DNA of 64,000 nt from Bacteroidota bacterium (GTDB lineage Bacteria > Bacteroidota > Bacteroidia > AKYH767-A > 2013-40CM-41-45). The notes under the pieces were generated by a model. The model was given only the letters and a program-made list of their open reading frames with translations. It searched no databases and was not told where the DNA came from. The translations under genes and the position numbers were made by a program. Positions 38,043-47,475 of this stretch are shown here, one piece after another. Position 1 is the stretch's first letter; the number at the start of each line of letters is the position of its first letter. The stretch covers positions 186,001 to 250,000 of the forward strand of contig JADJSV010000001.1 of the NCBI GenBank assembly GCA_016711505.1. The letters are read 5' to 3'.

Positions 38043-38954
38043 TTAATAATTAAAATAATAACAGTTCCGCCGCAAACCTTCCTCAACATTAAGTTTCGGA
38101 TTCAGTTCTTTGGCTTTTGTATAGTCGTGACAAGCGCGCCAATGACGGCCCACATATGAAATTGCAAGCGCCCGGTGAAAATAGGCATCAGCGAAATTGG
38201 GGTCAAGTTTGATTGCCCGGTTGAAATCCTTTACTGCATTATAGGCAACGTCTGAATTGAGTTCAAGTCTGGTGAGTTTAAAATATCCACGCGCATGATA
38301 AACCAGAGGAGCATCCGGATTCAGATCCAGACTTTGATTATATAACTGCAATGCTTCATCGTTTTGTTTTTCTTTTTGAGCAACTTTTGCAAGTAAAAAA
38401 AGTTCGTTTGCCCGGTCTTTATCAATTGATTTGTCTTTATATCTATCGATATACATATCGGCAACGTCGCTGTGGAGTTCTGTATACTTTCTTCTGATAT
38501 AATCTTCATAAAAACTTGCCTTATAGAAATTATGATATTGACGTGGAGACATAAATGCGGCACTGCTTAAAAGCACACTTATGATGACCCATAAAGTCAT
38601 CTGCGACCAGCCATATTTTCCCTTCAGGAAATAAATAATTGAAAAAATTATCCAGCAGATCCAGAAAGTCAATGCAAATCGTAAGGGTGGAATCCAGTAT
38701 TGTAATTGAGCAAGGACAATTAGAAAAAAGACGGAGAAAATCGTAGATAAAGTGACTTGTAAGGTGTTATTATGATTCTTTGATATCGAACTTCTTATCA
38801 GTTCAATTCCTAACAAAACAGTTGCAGGAAAGGTAAGCAGGATGCTAAGCCCGATTCCTGCCTTTTTCAGGATCAATCCAATGATAAATGTGGTTATCTG
38901 TACTTTTCTCCTGGCGCTGCGGTTCATTCCTTGCGAAAATAATATTAGTCCCAA
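38043..38954 (-). CDS. membrane protein with TPR repeats
   Basis: A 303-residue protein. The N-terminal half holds about four hydrophobic segments (residues 15-150). The C-terminal half has at least three tetratricopeptide repeats, for example EALQLYNQSLDLNPDAPLVYHARGYF and AVKDFNRAIKLDPNFADAYFHRALA. These would lie on one side of the membrane and bind a protein partner. The gene is convergent with plsY, with a 5-base gap, and divergent from the GH3 gene. No specific function is evident. Confidence 0.7.
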   Translation of the reverse strand: MGLILFSQGMNRSARRKVQITTFIIGLILKKAGIGLSILLTFPATVLLGIELIRSSISKNHNNTLQVTLSTIFSVFFLIVLAQLQYWIPPLRFALTFWICWIIFSIIYFLKGKYGWSQMTLWVIISVLLSSAAFMSPRQYHNFYKASFYEDYIRRKYTELHSDVADMYIDRYKDKSIDKDRANELFLLAKVAQKEKQNDEALQLYNQSLDLNPDAPLVYHARGYFKLTRLELNSDVAYNAVKDFNRAIKLDPNFADAYFHRALAISYVGRHWRACHDYTKAKELNPKLNVEEGLRRNCYYFNY

Positions 38955-39071
38955 TGTAAGCGAAATTTATTTCATCTTTTCAACGTTAAAGTTGTTAAGA
39001 ACAATAACAATGATTCAGAATCTCAGTACAAGCGAGGAGTATTTTTACAAAACTGAAGAAATTGTTTATCA

Positions 39072-42011
39072 ATGAGATTAATCCGAATCAAAGTGGTTTT
39101 GTTAGTGATGGTTTTTACATCATTTTGCAAAACTAATTACGCTCAAACACTTCCACCATTTATAACTCCCGAAGCGGAATTGTGGGCTGACTCTGTAATG
39201 AAAACGCTTACGCCTGATGAAAGGATCTCTCAGCTCATCATGGTTGCTGCATGGAGTAATAAAGATTCTGTTCACATTAAAGAGATCAGAAAACTGATTC
39301 AGGATTGGGGGATAGGCGGACTTTGTTTTTTTCAAGGTGGTCCTGTTCGTGAAGCTTTATTGACGAATGATTATCAGGCATTATCAAAAGTTCCTCTGAT
39401 GATCGGTATGGATGCAGAATGGGGACTTGCAATGCGGCTCGATAGTACTGTTCGCTTTCCACGACAAATGACATTAGCAGCAATCAAAGACACCGGTTTG
39501 ATCTATGAAATGGGAAAAGAGATTGCCCGCGAATCTAAGTTGATGGGCATTCATGTGAATTTTGCTCCTGATGCAGATGTAAATAATAATCCATTGAATC
39601 CTGTGATCGGTAGCAGATCGTTTGGCGATAATCCTGTTGATGTAACTGAAAAATCTTTGTTATACATGCGTGGTATGCAGGATCAGAATGTTCTTGCTAC
39701 CGGCAAGCATTTTCCCGGCCATGGTAATGCTGATACCGATTCGCATTTTTCATTACCGTTGATCCTGCAAAACAGAGCTGCACTCGATTCTGTTGAATTG
39801 TATCCATTCAGAAGACTGATTGATGCAGGAATTGGAAGTATGATGGTTGCTCACTTGAACGTTCCGGCACTGGACACAACTCCGGGTTTGCCTTCAACAT
39901 TATCTTCAAGTATCGTAACAGGTCTTTTAAAAAATGAAATGGGATTCAAAGGACTGATCTTTACAGATGCTTTGAATATGAAAGGTGTCAGTTCATTGTA
40001 TAAACCCGGTGAAGTCGACAAACTTGCATTGTTAAGTGGTAACGATATGCTTCTCTATACTGAAGATGTGCACAAAGCTGTTGATGAAATTCATCTTGCT
40101 GTGCAGAATTGTGAGATCACTCAGGAAGAAGTCGATGAACGGACAAAGAAAGTTCTGATGGTAAAATACTGGACAGGTCTTAACAAATTTCAACCTCTTG
40201 ATACAACTGATCTGTACAATAAGATAAATTCTCCGGAAGCATTACTTCTGCAAAGAAAAATTTATAATCAGACAGTAACAGTACTTGCAAATGAAGATTC
40301 GTTGATTCCTTTTCACACAAAAGATACTCTTCGGATCGCTTCTGTTGTTATCGGTGATAAAAAAGACAATACATTTCAACAACAATTGAAAATGTATGCA
40401 AATGTTGAATGTTTTGCAGAAGATAAAGATGCACCTTTGTCAATGTATACTGCTTTATTCAGTTACCTGGCAAATTATGATTACATCATTCTGAGTCTGC
40501 ATGGAACGACTATGAAAGCAGCAACAAACTTTGGCATACCTACTATTGTCTCAAGATTTGTTGACAGTGTTTTGATGACATATAAAACAGTTTTCGTTGA
40601 CTTTGGAAACAGTTATACGTTAAGCAGATTTCAGAATCTGAAAAAAGCAAAAGCAGTTGTTCTTGGCTATGAAGACTTTTATCTCACACATCAAATCGTA
40701 GCTCAATCGATTTTCGGCGGGATAACCAGTACAGGAAAATTACCCGTAAATGTTTTGCCTGAGTTCAGCAGATATCAGGGCTTGAATACAACTTCTCCGA
40801 TCCGTTTTGAATATTCACTGCCTGAAGCAGCAGGAATGTCATCGAAGAAATTAACTGCAATTGATTCAATAGTTAACGGTGCAATTTCGCTAGGAGCATT
40901 TCCGGGATGTCAGGTACTGGTAGCCAGAAAAGGAAAAGTTATTTACAACAAAGCGTTCGGTACAAAGACTTATGGAAGTACTGATACCGTAACAACAACC
41001 GATCTCTACGATATAGCATCAATTACAAAGATCGCAGGAACGGCGCTTGCTACAATGAAGTTGTATGATATGAAAAAGCTAAATCTTAATCATCCGCTTT
41101 CAAAATATTATTCTAAACTTAAATCAACGAATAAAAAAGCACTTCTAGTAAAGGAGATTCTTGCACATCAGGCAGGACTTGCTTCATGGATTCCTTTTTA
41201 CAAACAATCGATGAAGGACTCTACATATCTCGATGGAATTTACAATAAATTTAAAACAGACCATTACAGTATTCGCGTTGCTGATTCATTATACATGAAT
41301 CAAAATTATACTGACAGTATTCTGAAGTGGATCTACACTTCTCCGGTTACTGCAACCGGAAAATATGTTTACAGTGATCTTGGACCAATTCTGATGAAGT
41401 TGACAACAGAAAAAATTACCGGTCAGCCATTCGATCAGTTTCTTTACAGGAATTTCTACAAGCCTTTAGGTTTATCAAGTCTTACTTTTAAACCCCGCGA
41501 TAATTATAATCTTAAAACTATTGTTCCGACGGAAGATGATAAAGTATTCCGTAAGCAATTAATTCGTGGTGATGTTCACGATCCAGCAGCAGCGATGATG
41601 GGTGGAGTTTCAGGTAATGCCGGACTTTTTGGAACTGCAAATGATCTTGCTGTGATCATGCAATTGTTACTGAATAAAGGATCTTATGGCGGCGTTACTT
41701 ATCTTAATCCTGCAACCGTTGATCTTTTTACAAAACAACAATTTCCTCATAACAATAACAGACGTGGTTTGTTATTCGATAAACCGGAGCCTGATCCTCA
41801 AAAAAACAGTCCTTGCGCAAAAGAGGCATCTTTATCGACCTTCGGACATCAGGGATTTACGGGAACCTGTGCCTGGGCTGATCCGGAAAATGAGCTGATC
41901 TATATTTTCCTTTCAAATAGGGTGAATCCGGATGCAGGCAATGATAAAATGATGAAATTGAATGTCAGAACCAATATTCAATCGGCAATTTATCAGTCTA
42001 TTATAGAATAA
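39072..42011 (+). CDS. GH3 beta-N-acetylhexosaminidase fused to a serine hydrolase (beta-lactamase-like) domain
   Basis: A 979-residue exported protein with a signal peptide ending near residue 25. Residues about 35-370 are a glycoside-hydrolase family 3 domain of NagZ type: the KHFPGHGNADTDSHFSLP loop supplies the His-Asp acid/base, and the nucleophile Asp is in FTDALNMKGV. A GH3 C-terminal domain follows (to about 590). The last 380 residues are a class C beta-lactamase/AmpH-like domain with SITK (Ser-x-x-Lys), YSD in place of Tyr-x-Asn, and HQGFTG. It could cut both the glycan and the peptide of peptidoglycan. The fusion is known in Bacteroidota. Confidence 0.85.
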   Translation: MRLIRIKVVLLVMVFTSFCKTNYAQTLPPFITPEAELWADSVMKTLTPDERISQLIMVAAWSNKDSVHIKEIRKLIQDWGIGGLCFFQGGPVREALLTNDYQALSKVPLMIGMDAEWGLAMRLDSTVRFPRQMTLAAIKDTGLIYEMGKEIARESKLMGIHVNFAPDADVNNNPLNPVIGSRSFGDNPVDVTEKSLLYMRGMQDQNVLATGKHFPGHGNADTDSHFSLPLILQNRAALDSVELYPFRRLIDAGIGSMMVAHLNVPALDTTPGLPSTLSSSIVTGLLKNEMGFKGLIFTDALNMKGVSSLYKPGEVDKLALLSGNDMLLYTEDVHKAVDEIHLAVQNCEITQEEVDERTKKVLMVKYWTGLNKFQPLDTTDLYNKINSPEALLLQRKIYNQTVTVLANEDSLIPFHTKDTLRIASVVIGDKKDNTFQQQLKMYANVECFAEDKDAPLSMYTALFSYLANYDYIILSLHGTTMKAATNFGIPTIVSRFVDSVLMTYKTVFVDFGNSYTLSRFQNLKKAKAVVLGYEDFYLTHQIVAQSIFGGITSTGKLPVNVLPEFSRYQGLNTTSPIRFEYSLPEAAGMSSKKLTAIDSIVNGAISLGAFPGCQVLVARKGKVIYNKAFGTKTYGSTDTVTTTDLYDIASITKIAGTALATMKLYDMKKLNLNHPLSKYYSKLKSTNKKALLVKEILAHQAGLASWIPFYKQSMKDSTYLDGIYNKFKTDHYSIRVADSLYMNQNYTDSILKWIYTSPVTATGKYVYSDLGPILMKLTTEKITGQPFDQFLYRNFYKPLGLSSLTFKPRDNYNLKTIVPTEDDKVFRKQLIRGDVHDPAAAMMGGVSGNAGLFGTANDLAVIMQLLLNKGSYGGVTYLNPATVDLFTKQQFPHNNNRRGLLFDKPEPDPQKNSPCAKEASLSTFGHQGFTGTCAWADPENELIYIFLSNRVNPDAGNDKMMKLNVRTNIQSAIYQSIIE

Positions 42012-42080
42012 TTGCTTTTCTGAATCGTCTGGTGAAACAATTGACCTGTTCCTGATAACTATAAAGTCAAAAAAAAGGAA

Positions 42081-42088
42081 TAAGTTTG
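42081..42088 (+). promoter_or_regulatory. possible -7 element for bshA
   Basis: TAAGTTTG is an exact TAnnTTTG match ending eight bases before the bshA ATG at 42097. If used, the message would have a very short leader. Confidence 0.4.
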
Positions 42089-42096
42089 TCTTTCTT

Positions 42097-43227
42097 ATGA
42101 AAATCGGAATTCTTTGTTATCCAACTTTTGGCGGAAGTGGAGTAATCGCTACTGAACTTGGTAAAGCTCTTGCTGAAAAAGGTCATAGTGTACATTTTAT
42201 TACCTATAGCCAGCCGGTACGATTAGAGCATTTTACAGAAAATGTTTTTTATCATGAAGTGAGTATTGCCGACTATCCACTTTTTGAATATGCTCCATAT
42301 GAAACTGCTCTTACCAGTAAATTAGTCGATGTAGCACGTTTTGAAAAACTTGATATTGTTCACGTACATTATGCAATTCCCCATGCTTCTGTTGCCTATA
42401 TGGCAAAAAAAATCATGGAATCGCAGGGACTGAAATTACCTTTCATTACAACTCTCCACGGAACTGATATAACTTTGGTTGGAAAAAATGAAAGTTATAA
42501 TCCTGTTGTAACATTTGCAATAAATCAAAGTGATGCCGTTACTTCTGTTTCTGAATCATTGAAACAGGAAACATACGATAACTTTAAGATCTGTAAAGAA
42601 ATTGAAGTCATACCGAATTTCATTGATCTCCGTCGTTTCAACAAACAGCGCAGGGATCATTTCAAAAGAGCTATTGCACCAAACAATGAACGCTTGATCG
42701 TTCATGCATCAAATTTTCGCCCTGTAAAAAGAGTCAGTGATGTGATCAAGGTCTTTAATAAAATTGCAGAAAAGATCCCAAGTAAGCTACTTATGATCGG
42801 TGATGGTCCGGAAAGAAACCGTGCAGAAAAAGAATGTCGCGAAATTGCAAATGGTGAACATATCAGATTTTTAGGAAAGATGGATGTAGTGGAAGAGATC
42901 CTTTCCATTTGTGATCTGTTTATCCTGCCATCAGAAACAGAAAGTTTCGGATTAGCTGCTCTTGAAGCAATGGCTTGTCAGGTTCCTGTGATCAGTACGA
43001 ATACCGGTGGGTTACCGGAAGTGAATGTTAACGACTATTGTGGGTTCATGAGTAACGTAGGTGACATTGATGATATGGCAAAAAATTCTATTTATATTCT
43101 GGAAGACAGTGATCGCCTGATGCAGTTCAAGAAAAATGCTCTTGAACATGCAAAAGTTTTTGATATCCAGAAGATCCTTCCGATCTATGAAAGGCTCTAC
43201 GAAAAAGTTTTAGCCGAACAAAACTGA
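42097..43227 (+). CDS. bshA: N-acetyl-alpha-D-glucosaminyl L-malate synthase
   Basis: A 376-residue GT4 glycosyltransferase that joins GlcNAc to L-malate, the first step in making bacillithiol, the low-molecular-weight thiol of Firmicutes and many Bacteroidota. The family-specific start is KIGILCYPTFGGSGVIATELG. HVHYAIPHASVAYMA, TTLHGTDITLVG and IPNFIDLRRF follow, and the nucleotide-sugar site is SETESFGLAALEAMACQVPVI. Other bacillithiol genes (bshB, bshC) are not in this window. HemJ is encoded 4 bases downstream. Confidence 0.92.
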   Translation: MKIGILCYPTFGGSGVIATELGKALAEKGHSVHFITYSQPVRLEHFTENVFYHEVSIADYPLFEYAPYETALTSKLVDVARFEKLDIVHVHYAIPHASVAYMAKKIMESQGLKLPFITTLHGTDITLVGKNESYNPVVTFAINQSDAVTSVSESLKQETYDNFKICKEIEVIPNFIDLRRFNKQRRDHFKRAIAPNNERLIVHASNFRPVKRVSDVIKVFNKIAEKIPSKLLMIGDGPERNRAEKECREIANGEHIRFLGKMDVVEEILSICDLFILPSETESFGLAALEAMACQVPVISTNTGGLPEVNVNDYCGFMSNVGDIDDMAKNSIYILEDSDRLMQFKKNALEHAKVFDIQKILPIYERLYEKVLAEQN

Positions 43228-43231
43228 TTGA

Positions 43232-43756
43232 ATGCTCTACATAAAAGCTCTGCATATTATTTTTGTAGTTACCTGGTTCGCCGGACTTTTTTATCTGGTA
43301 AGATTGTTTGTTTATCATTCTGAAGCAAACGAAAAAGCGGAACCTGAAAGAAGTATTCTTACCAAACATTTTCAACTTGCAGAAAAAAGATTGTGGTATG
43401 GAATCACTGTGCCTTCAGCCTACGGGACGATCTTATTCGGTTCGTGGCTGCTGTATGAATTGTATGGAAGCAATATTCCGGCGTGGATGTATTTGAAAAT
43501 CGCTTTCGTCGCAGGACTTTTGATCTATCATCTCATCTGCGGAAGAATTGTTTCTCAGCTAAAGAATGGAATCGTAAAATACTCAAGTATGCAAATGCGC
43601 TTCTGGAATGAAGTCGCAACTATTTTTCTTATCTCCATCGTTTTCATCGTCATCCTCCGTGATACTTTCTCATGGATCAAAGGATTGGCAGGGCTGATTG
43701 CTTTTTCACTTGTGTTGGTGGGAGCAATTCGGTTGTATAAGCGTATGCGGAGTTAA
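43232..43756 (+). CDS. hemJ: HemJ-type protoporphyrinogen IX oxidase
   Basis: A 174-residue inner-membrane protein with four hydrophobic spans, the size and topology of HemJ, which oxidises protoporphyrinogen IX to protoporphyrin in heme synthesis. The start MLYIKALHIIFVVTWFAGLFYLVRLFVYHSEA contains the conserved His in the first helix, and the QLAEKRLWYGIT block is typical. Some close relatives are annotated only as CopD-domain proteins. It follows bshA closely, likely in one transcript. Confidence 0.85.
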   Translation: MLYIKALHIIFVVTWFAGLFYLVRLFVYHSEANEKAEPERSILTKHFQLAEKRLWYGITVPSAYGTILFGSWLLYELYGSNIPAWMYLKIAFVAGLLIYHLICGRIVSQLKNGIVKYSSMQMRFWNEVATIFLISIVFIVILRDTFSWIKGLAGLIAFSLVLVGAIRLYKRMRS

Positions 43757-43759
43757 TTT

Positions 43760-43893
43760 AGTTCAAAGTTCAAAGTTCAAGGTTCAAGGTTGGCTTCGTA
43801 GGTACCTACGAAGCCAACTTTGCTTGAACCTTGAAACTTGAACTTTGAACTTTGAACTTTGAACTTTAAACATTGATGAACTTTGAGCTTTGA
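43760..43893. repeat. heptamer-unit hairpin with perfect GC-rich core
   Basis: 7-base units AGTTCAA/GGTTCAA fill 43760-43790, and the reverse-complement units GAACTTT fill 43823-43866, with a decayed copy to 43893. The core at 43789-43818 is a perfect 30-base palindrome centred on GGTACC. It begins 4 bases after the hemJ stop and ends near the opposing yciH stop, so it may terminate both genes. Confidence 0.65.
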
Positions 43894-43911
43894 ACTTTGA
43901 CCTTGTCCTAA

Positions 43912-44256
43912 CTACCCGCCCGCCTTCTTCACCTTATACCCCGCCGTCTGTAACAACATAACAATTCGGTCCCTGTGATCGCCTTGAATCAGAATCTCAC
44001 CATCTTTCACAGTTCCGCCGACGCCGCATTTGGATTTTAATTCTTTGCCAAGTTTTTCGAGATCGGATTCTTTACCGATAAAACCGGTAATTAGAGTAAC
44101 AGTTTTTCCGCCACGACTTTTTTTATCCAGAAAAATGCGAAGATCCTGCTGATTGGGTTTTAATGTTTCAGTTCCTGCCGGACTGTTCACATTATATTTA
44201 AAATCGGGATTGGTGGAGTAAACAACTCCTTCAATGTGCTTTGTTTTTTTTGACAT
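43912..44256 (-). CDS. yciH: SUI1/YciH-family translation factor
   Basis: A 114-residue homolog of eukaryotic eIF1/SUI1. The conserved C-terminal block reads VTLITGFIGKESDLEKLGKELKSKCGVGGTVKDGEILIQGDHRDRIVMLL, with the GVGGTVKDG loop and the QGDHRD turn diagnostic of the fold. Bacterial YciH is thought to affect initiation fidelity. It is last in a four-gene unit with two lipid kinases and a sulfatase-fold enzyme, 6 bases after dgkA. That pairing has no obvious functional logic. Confidence 0.9.
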   Translation of the reverse strand: MSKKTKHIEGVVYSTNPDFKYNVNSPAGTETLKPNQQDLRIFLDKKSRGGKTVTLITGFIGKESDLEKLGKELKSKCGVGGTVKDGEILIQGDHRDRIVMLLQTAGYKVKKAGG

Positions 44257-44262
44257 AACAGA

Positions 44263-44619
44263 TCAGCTGAAAATTTTCGGGAGAAAAATAATGCATCCAA
44301 TAATAGCAGAAACAAGCGACACAACCAAAACAGCTGCGGCTGCAAGGTCTTTTGCATTGCCGGCTCTTTCGTTTCTTTCTGGCATTGCCAGATCAACATT
44401 TATTTCAATAGATGTATTGATCAGTTCTGCTGATATCACAGAACTGATGCAGAATAATAATACACACAATTCAAGTAATGATACATGTAAGATGAATGCA
44501 GTAACAAGTACAACTACTGCTGCAAAGAAATGAAATCGCATATTAAACTGGCTCCGGAAGGAATATGCTATTCCTTTTAAAGCAAACGAGAAACTTCTTG
44601 CGAATTTTTTAACTGCCAC
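44263..44619 (-). CDS. dgkA: diacylglycerol kinase, DgkA family
   Basis: A 118-residue inner-membrane kinase with three predicted helices, the size of DgkA/undecaprenol-kinase proteins. The catalytic patch is clear: SAELINTSIEINVDLAM (Glu-x-x-Asn-Thr) followed by NAKDLAAAAVLV. It phosphorylates diacylglycerol (or undecaprenol) to give phosphatidate. It lies directly after a second, unrelated diacylglycerol-kinase gene and downstream of an LTA-synthase-like gene, which argues for a diacylglycerol-recycling role. Confidence 0.88.
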   Translation of the reverse strand: MAVKKFARSFSFALKGIAYSFRSQFNMRFHFFAAVVVLVTAFILHVSLLELCVLLFCISSVISAELINTSIEINVDLAMPERNERAGNAKDLAAAAVLVVSLVSAIIGCIIFLPKIFS

Positions 44620-44625
44620 TGATTT

Positions 44626-45501
44626 TTATTTTGAGGTAACTATATTTAATGAAAGAGGTTTTACCTTGATCTCAATGTCTCCTTCCAGTTCAACGGGCTC
44701 TCCATCTATGTGCCCTTTAACGATCGTTTCATTTCTAACCAGAATTTCTTTCGCATTCAGGCGATCAAAGAACCGTGAGTTATGAATTGAATTGTTCATC
44801 ATTCTATATACAAGGTGTGGCGCAACATATGCCGGAAATTTTTGCAGCATTGATATATCAATGATACCATCTTTCACATCAGCAAACGGTGCGATGACGG
44901 CATTATTTCCGAATTGTGAGGAATTAGCAAATGTAAGGAGGAAGCAGTTGAGATGATATTCTTTCTTGTCTGCAAAAATCTTAAAAAATATTGGTTTGTA
45001 TTTGGAAAATTCCGCCAATACCAATTTTACATAGGTAGAATATCCTCTTGTCCCGGCGCCGGCAAACAAATGCGCAATATGTGCATCAAATCCGATCCCG
45101 AACGTTCCAATACATGGCCTGTTGTTAACTGTTAAAGTATCAACTAACTCATTTGTTCCGGTATTCAATAATGCAACTGCTTTCTGAAAATGAATTGGAA
45201 TTTTCATATGCCGGGCCATTCCATTTCCTGAACCCGTCGGAATAATTCCTAACGCTGTTTTTGTTCCAATCAGTCCGGCTCCGGTTTCGTTGACAGACCC
45301 ATCGCCGCCCACTGCAACAACTATGTCAAAATTATTTTCCGCCGCATCACGGGCCAAGGCTGTAGCATGGTGCGGAGCTGTAGTATGTGTGATCTCACAT
45401 TCAAAAATTGATCTGTCAATATTGGAATTGATCCAATCAGTAAAACTATGCTTATCTGTTGCGCCTGATTTTGGATTGATTATAAATCTGATTTTTCTCA
45501 T
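44626..45501 (-). CDS. diacylglycerol/lipid kinase, DagK/YegS family
   Basis: A 291-residue soluble kinase of the DAGKc family. The nucleotide site GGDGSVNE is at residues 65-72 and PTGSGNGMAR at 88-97. The C-terminal beta-sandwich ends with HIDGEPVELEGDIEIKV, also conserved. It would phosphorylate diacylglycerol or another lipid. It lies between the LTA-synthase-like gene (9 bases away) and dgkA (6 bases away), so the unit holds two distinct lipid kinases. Confidence 0.88.
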   Translation of the reverse strand: MRKIRFIINPKSGATDKHSFTDWINSNIDRSIFECEITHTTAPHHATALARDAAENNFDIVVAVGGDGSVNETGAGLIGTKTALGIIPTGSGNGMARHMKIPIHFQKAVALLNTGTNELVDTLTVNNRPCIGTFGIGFDAHIAHLFAGAGTRGYSTYVKLVLAEFSKYKPIFFKIFADKKEYHLNCFLLTFANSSQFGNNAVIAPFADVKDGIIDISMLQKFPAYVAPHLVYRMMNNSIHNSRFFDRLNAKEILVRNETIVKGHIDGEPVELEGDIEIKVKPLSLNIVTSK

Positions 45502-45510
45502 GCTGAAAAT

Positions 45511-47397
45511 TTATCTGACCTGCATTTTATTATTGATCATTGCTGCATTATAATTCTGGATGAAAGCATTCAACTTTCTATGCATTATAGATGAATCCGG
45601 TGCAAGCTGACCGGGAATCGTATCATCCTTGAAGCGGTAATATTCATCTTTCTCCTGAAAATCGGTAAAATAAGTATAATTGTTTTCAATCAGCTGGTAC
45701 GTTTCATTGAGATAAGTGATCGCAAAACCTTGTTTAGAAGTATCGAAAGTATTTTGTCCGAATGCAAAATAGGATTCATCATAATGCAGATAGCCCATGA
45801 TCGATGGAAGAATATCGATATGCTGACTGGTCCTGGAACTTTTTCCCTTTAAATTATCACCGGGCATAAAAAACACAAGTGGTACTGCATACATGCCTTG
45901 ACGGTTCTGATAGGCAGGCTGATCAGAAGTAGCAGTATGATCTGCAGTTAGGACAAACAGTGTATTCTTGTACCATTCCTGAGTTGATGCAAATTCGAAA
46001 AACTTTTTCAGAGAATAATCTGCGTACCGGATACTTTTATGAATAGGCATCGTACCTTCTGCAAATACTCCTTTATATTTTTCAGGAATTGAATAGGGGT
46101 GATGTGATGATAGAGTAAAGATAGTTGCAAAGAACGGTTTTGAAATTTTCGTCAATTCAGTAGCTGAACGATGTAAAAATGGTTCATCAAAGATTCCCCA
46201 TGTTTTGTCAAAATCAATGTCATTGTTATACTCTGTGCGACCAAAGTAGGTGTTGTATCCGCATGCTCTTGCAAAATTATCGAAACTCATTGTGCCGTTT
46301 GTTCCGCCATGGAAAAAGATCGTTTCGTAGTTTTTTTTCTTTAATAAAGATGCAATTGTCGTCATTGAATTGCCTGAATAGGCTGAAGTAATAACGGGTT
46401 CAGAAAGCAACGGTGGTATTCCGGCAATGATGGCAGGAATTCCTTCTATGCTTCTTTTACCATTTGCATATGCTTGCGAACAATCATACGAAACACTGAT
46501 CAGTGAGTCCAGAAAAGGAGTATAGCCTTTGCCGTTGTTGTAATAACCAATATATTCTTTACTGAAACTTTCTAAGATAAGTAGTACGACATTCAGCGGA
46601 CGAAATGCTGAGTCTGCCGGTAAATGAATAGTAGGAGCGAGGATGTCAGCAGAATCCTGTGACATAAATACTTTTGCCTCAAGTTCATTTTTACCAAATG
46701 TTTTTACATAGGTAAATGGTGTGTTAAGTATTAAGGGAACTATGTTTGGTGGACCAAACTTTGAAGCACTGATGATGGTAAGCGGTTTGAATTGGGTTCC
46801 ACCTCTGAATCCAACAATATAAAGCCCGGTGAAAATGAGTAGAAAAACAATTCTTCCCAACCATGATCTACTGAATTTTGTATTGAAGAACAGGTTTAAT
46901 TTTTCAAATGGTTTTGTCGGATAAAAGCGATTCAGTAAAAACCAGAATGCAATAAGAATCAGTAAAACGTACCAGAAATCACCAACCATTTTCGGAACTG
47001 TATTGATGAAATCATTGCCGTAGGAAATTACTTTAAAGACATCTGCCGTTGCTCTTTTACCTGTGAATTGAAATAGTCCGAAGTCAATGGCATTCAGAAA
47101 TAACATTATGCCATTAACGATCACGAACAGACTCTTTGTTAAGACAACAGTAACTTTTTTGTGAAAGATATTGTCCGGGAGAAAATGCAGGAGAATGACA
47201 GGGGTATTCGTAATGATAATTGCAGTGAGATCAAAGCGAAGTCCGAAGAAAAAACTCAGCAGGATTTCACCCGTAGTAGCAGAATTGAAGTACGATAAAT
47301 TGAAAAAATAAAAGAGCAGTCTGCAAAGCGAATAGAATATCAGAACGAATCCCAATCTTTTTACTAAAAGCGCATAACCTGAACTTTGCTCACCCAT
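45511..47397 (-). CDS. LTA-synthase-like phosphoglycerol/phosphoethanolamine transferase
   Basis: A 628-residue inner-membrane enzyme. Five hydrophobic spans lie in residues 10-200, then a periplasmic alkaline-phosphatase-fold domain. The metal ligand Glu276 is in LLILESFSK. The usual Thr/Ser nucleophile is Ser316 in GKRSIEG. FTLSSHHPY and LTADHTA supply further ligands. LtaS and OpgB relatives cut phosphatidylglycerol, move glycerol-phosphate to an acceptor and leave diacylglycerol. Bacteroidota have no lipoteichoic acid, so the acceptor is unknown. The two following kinase genes could recycle the diacylglycerol. Confidence 0.82.
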   Translation of the reverse strand: MGEQSSGYALLVKRLGFVLIFYSLCRLLFYFFNLSYFNSATTGEILLSFFFGLRFDLTAIIITNTPVILLHFLPDNIFHKKVTVVLTKSLFVIVNGIMLFLNAIDFGLFQFTGKRATADVFKVISYGNDFINTVPKMVGDFWYVLLILIAFWFLLNRFYPTKPFEKLNLFFNTKFSRSWLGRIVFLLIFTGLYIVGFRGGTQFKPLTIISASKFGPPNIVPLILNTPFTYVKTFGKNELEAKVFMSQDSADILAPTIHLPADSAFRPLNVVLLILESFSKEYIGYYNNGKGYTPFLDSLISVSYDCSQAYANGKRSIEGIPAIIAGIPPLLSEPVITSAYSGNSMTTIASLLKKKNYETIFFHGGTNGTMSFDNFARACGYNTYFGRTEYNNDIDFDKTWGIFDEPFLHRSATELTKISKPFFATIFTLSSHHPYSIPEKYKGVFAEGTMPIHKSIRYADYSLKKFFEFASTQEWYKNTLFVLTADHTATSDQPAYQNRQGMYAVPLVFFMPGDNLKGKSSRTSQHIDILPSIMGYLHYDESYFAFGQNTFDTSKQGFAITYLNETYQLIENNYTYFTDFQEKDEYYRFKDDTIPGQLAPDSSIMHRKLNAFIQNYNAAMINNKMQVR

Positions 47398-47402
47398 ACC
47401 GG

Positions 47403-47410
47403 CGAAAGTA
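47403..47410 (-). promoter_or_regulatory. possible -7 element for the LTA-synthase-like operon
   Basis: On the minus strand TACTTTCG fits TAnnTTyG and ends five bases before the ATG at 47397, implying a leaderless or very short-leader message. Confidence 0.35.
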
Positions 47411-47426
47411 GTACGTTATTGACAAT

Positions 47427-47459
47427 AAAAAAAGCCATCCCGGAAGGAATGGCTTTTTC
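47427..47459 (-). terminator. intrinsic terminator of the DUF5011-type lipoprotein gene
   Basis: On the minus strand AAGCCATTCC pairs with GGGATGGCTT, followed by a T-rich tail, 17 bases after the lipoprotein stop at 47476. The stem has one unpaired base. Confidence 0.75.
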
Positions 47460-47475
47460 TTAAATCGAAATAATA

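Noticed and set aside
44234..44533. 99-residue open frame antisense to dgkA
   Set aside because: Mirror of the conserved DgkA segment.
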